Of a stretch of 24,550 nucleotides of DNA, positions 22,215 through 24,550 are shown one piece after another; the first letter of the stretch is position 1, and the number at the start of each line of letters is the position of its first letter. Source of the stretch: Prevotella sp. (GTDB lineage: Bacteria; Bacteroidota; Bacteroidia; Bacteroidales; Bacteroidaceae); assembly GCA_016283605.1 (NCBI GenBank), contig JAEENF010000245.1, forward strand, positions 1 through 24,550, in the 5' to 3' direction. The position numbers and the translations under genes are program-made. The notes beneath the pieces were generated by a model. It was not told the DNA's origin and ran no database searches. It saw only the letters and a program-made list of their open reading frames with translations.

Positions 22215-24383
22215 TTATTTATAATCTTCTTTAAGAATTGTTGCAACCTCCACGTTCACACCTTTCTCCATATTGGCATCCAGGATGTGATAACCGTCGT
22301 TGTTCAATACCGAGCTGGCAGAGATGGTCTCTGTGGTAATCGGAAGCAGATAGGGTACGACACCGTCTCCTTTCAGTGCGCCATTGGAGTAACCGCGATA
22401 AAGACGTGTGAAATAGTCGCTGGCTGCATACACATCCTTGCGGGTGATGCCAGGAAGCTCGCCTGCTGCAACGGTAACAGTAGTCGTGTTAGGAGCTGTA
22501 CCTAAGGTATAGGTCACAGTTCCGTCTTCGTTAGTCACCTTGGCAGGAGCTGCAGTGCCATAGTCTTTGCCGTTATAGATGTAGGTACGTGTACGCTTCA
22601 GCATGTTCGAACCCCAGTTGACGGACTGCCATCCGGCAGCAGTCATCGTAGCATCATCTTCTGCAATCCTGTACTTCTCGTTATACCACTTGATATCGCT
22701 CTTCAGGTTGTTCTTACCTTTCTTTGCGTACCAAAGCTTATTCGCCCATGTGGTATAGTTGACGGCCTCCGGGTATTTCTCCAGAACGCTCTCGTCATTC
22801 ATCAGGTCATCATTGCAGGCAATACCCCAGCAAAGTGCGGTGTACATGGCCTCCTCAATCTTCTTGGCATAGAGATTCCAACGTACCAGGTCGAACTTAC
22901 GCAGTGCCTCACTGCCGAACTCCCATGCACGCTCGTCAACGATGGCGTTGAAGAAGTCCTCTTTTGAGTTCAGGGCGTTGACGTATGCCGTCACGTCGTC
23001 ATTATAGGTAGGACTGTTGGCGAAAGCACGGGCACGAACCTTTGTCAGAGCCTCCTTGGCGATGGCAGTAGGACCGTTCAACTCGTTCTCTGCCTCTGCC
23101 AGCATCAGCAGGACATCAGAGTAACGCATCAACGGATAGTTGATACCCGTACCCTTCGAAGAACCGGAACCTAACTCCTTAGCAGCGCGTGAGCGATCCC
23201 ATTTGCCGGCGTGGATGGCCGTGGATGCTGCGGCGTAGACGGTGTCGTTGGTGTGTCCGTATTTAGCACAGCAGATATCACGACGGCTGTCATTGTCAGC
23301 AAACGACATGTAGTAGGTCGGTGTGATGGCTACCTGTGCTGTGGTGTTACCCTTGGCATTGGAACCTGTATTGGGAACTCCGAAACTCCAGCCGATGTCA
23401 CCACCGTAGTTCTGGACGAAGGCCACTTCGTAGAGCACCTCGGCATTAGTGTCATAGGTGTAGTTCATCTCGTTGATAAACGATTGCTCGAAGTTGGCAT
23501 AGAGGCTACGGGGCTTCAGCTGGATCAGCTTCTCACAGTAGTCCTTTGCCATCTGATAATACTGCTGATAGGTCTGAGCCGTTTTCTGTGCGCCATTGAC
23601 GTCCTTATAGGTCACTGTCAGAGAGTCGGCAGTGACATTCAGATAGTCGTCAGCACGTTTCATGGTGCCTTCCTTGGTCATACCATAGCCGGCACGGAAG
23701 AGGGCCAGACGGGCAATAAGACCAATGGCGAAGTCACGGTTCATGCGTTCGATACCGCCTGTGCAGACATCACTCCATTTCATGTTGGGCTCAATGTCTA
23801 CGAGCTGCTGAAGCACCTTACTGTAGATGACGTTCTTATCCGTACGGGGTTTGTCAATCTCGTCACCCCATTTGGCAGCTTCATCATAATAAGGCACGTC
23901 ACCGAAGAAGTTACACATCAGGTAGTAACGGTAAGCCTTCAGACAGGTAGCCTCACCTTTGATCTGCTGCATCTCGTCGGAATTGGCGATGCTGCTGGCG
24001 TCGATACCTGCACGTACCTGGTTGGCACGCTCGATGGCCTGCAGGTTGTTATCCCAGACCTTCTTGACGTCACTCCAGCCTACATTACCTGCACCCTGCA
24101 AGGGCCATACCGCCTGACGGTGGTTGGTGGCAACGGCTTCCTGTACACTCATTGCCTCTACGTCTGTATTCTGCATCCACACACCACACATACGGGAGGT
24201 GTAGGGGTCTTCACAGAACAGCACATATACGCCGTTGATGGCGTTGGTCGCAAACTCCGTGGAACTGTAGACCAGCGTCTGGTCCATCTGTGATGGCGAT
24301 TCGACGTTCAGCGTGTCATTACACGATGTCAGTCCCATCATCCCAAGAGCTGCAATTGCTATATATTTATTCTTAAGTTTCAT
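22215..24383 (-). CDS. SusD/RagB family nutrient-binding lipoprotein
   Basis: The outer-membrane lipoprotein partner that forms the lid of a SusC transporter and binds oligosaccharides at the cell surface. Signal peptide with lipobox LTSC (Cys21). Family features: N-terminal NTLN-like start (NDTLNVESPSQ), tetratricopeptide-like helices (GEATCLKAYRYYLMCNFFGDVPY at about 143-165), and the mid-protein YPLMRYSDVLLMLAEAENEL and ERAWEFGSEALRKFDLVRW segments that are hallmarks of the family. 722 residues is long for a SusD (commonly 500-650), with extra sequence near the C-terminus (DGTVTYTLGTAPNTTTVTV). It sits 31 bases after the SusC stop and 12 bases before the DUF4957/DUF5123-like gene, one operon. 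The ligand is not identifiable from sequence. Confidence 0.93.
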   Translation of the reverse strand: MKLKNKYIAIAALGMMGLTSCNDTLNVESPSQMDQTLVYSSTEFATNAINGVYVLFCEDPYTSRMCGVWMQNTDVEAMSVQEAVATNHRQAVWPLQGAGNVGWSDVKKVWDNNLQAIERANQVRAGIDASSIANSDEMQQIKGEATCLKAYRYYLMCNFFGDVPYYDEAAKWGDEIDKPRTDKNVIYSKVLQQLVDIEPNMKWSDVCTGGIERMNRDFAIGLIARLALFRAGYGMTKEGTMKRADDYLNVTADSLTVTYKDVNGAQKTAQTYQQYYQMAKDYCEKLIQLKPRSLYANFEQSFINEMNYTYDTNAEVLYEVAFVQNYGGDIGWSFGVPNTGSNAKGNTTAQVAITPTYYMSFADNDSRRDICCAKYGHTNDTVYAAASTAIHAGKWDRSRAAKELGSGSSKGTGINYPLMRYSDVLLMLAEAENELNGPTAIAKEALTKVRARAFANSPTYNDDVTAYVNALNSKEDFFNAIVDERAWEFGSEALRKFDLVRWNLYAKKIEEAMYTALCWGIACNDDLMNDESVLEKYPEAVNYTTWANKLWYAKKGKNNLKSDIKWYNEKYRIAEDDATMTAAGWQSVNWGSNMLKRTRTYIYNGKDYGTAAPAKVTNEDGTVTYTLGTAPNTTTVTVAAGELPGITRKDVYAASDYFTRLYRGYSNGALKGDGVVPYLLPITTETISASSVLNNDGYHILDANMEKGVNVEVATILKEDYK

Positions 24384-24414
24384 ATACTTTCAATTGTTTA
24401 TTGTTAATGGTGGA

Positions 24415-24550
24415 TCACAGTGTCACGTTCAATCCAAACGTAAATGCACGGCTCTTCGGATAAGAAGAGAAGTCGATACCTGGCGTCAGACCAGAGTAGC
24501 TGCTGTTACGGGCATACGAACTGACTTCAGGATCGAAGCCTGGATAGCTG
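24415..24550 (-). CDS. SusC/RagA TonB-dependent transporter, C-terminal end (partial)
   Basis: The last 44 codons are visible, ending in TGA at 24417-24415. They encode the terminal strands of an outer-membrane beta-barrel: GLTPGIDFSSYPKSRAFTF and a final GLNVTL, the standard ending of SusC-type transporters (an aromatic or hydrophobic C-terminal strand). The pairing with an adjacent SusD gene supports the call. The rest of the gene and the promoter of the locus lie outside the window. Confidence 0.88.
   Translation of the reverse strand, partial: SYPGFDPEVSSYARNSSYSGLTPGIDFSSYPKSRAFTFGLNVTL

Noticed and set aside
23211..24293. 360-codon plus-strand open frame inside the SusD gene
   Set aside because: Antisense shadow of a gene with clear SusD signatures.

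Overview
The window looks like a chromosomal piece of a Bacteroidota genome, most likely Prevotella or a close relative. Three observations support this. Several genes are preceded by the Bacteroidota promoter pattern TTTG, 19-20 bases, TAnnTTTG. There is a SusC/SusD pair, and a small secreted protein ends in a domain resembling a type IX secretion sorting signal. Most start sites lack a Shine-Dalgarno sequence. I saw no tRNA, rRNA, CRISPR array, insertion sequence or phage gene. No stretch longer than about 230 bases is free of genes.

Layout, left to right. (1) 1-823: the end of one gene and an unrecognised 247-residue ORF with an unclear start. (2) 893-2868: miaA (tRNA modification) and a diacylglycerol-kinase-like protein with altered motifs, separated by a 77-bp palindromic element. 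(3) 3028-7669: a three-gene glycogen/alpha-glucan operon (debranching enzyme, family 4 glycosyltransferase, GH57-like protein lacking both catalytic residues) behind a clear promoter, closed by a second copy of the 77-bp element. (4) 7775-10402, minus strand: a secreted GH3 beta-xylosidase/glucosidase with a PA14 insert. (5) 10574-15376: a CotH-family lipoprotein whose start region is a 31-bp tandem duplication, then EttA (ABC-F), then a secreted pectinesterase. (6) 15394-17871: thioredoxin-like protein, exported nitroreductase, and a YgjP-type metallopeptidase coupled to a low-molecular-weight tyrosine phosphatase. (7) 18009-20365: a small secreted protein overlapping by four bases a large Cthe_2159-type beta-helix carbohydrate-binding protein. 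(8) 20457-24550, minus strand: the distal part of a polysaccharide utilisation locus (SusC C-terminus, SusD, and a DUF4957/DUF5123-like surface lipoprotein).

How it fits together: the glycogen operon handles internal alpha-glucan storage. The GH3 enzyme, pectinesterase, beta-helix protein and SusCD locus point to plant cell-wall polysaccharide (pectin/hemicellulose) use, although they are not one operon. The parts most worth a second look are: the 77-bp element family, whose two copies have the same length and architecture but different inner hairpins; the 31-bp duplication that creates a 9-codon leader in front of the CotH gene; the catalytically empty GH57 protein; the 7-8 bp iterated tracts both between and inside genes; and the two-gene surface-protein unit at 18009-20365, whose members share an N-terminal module.
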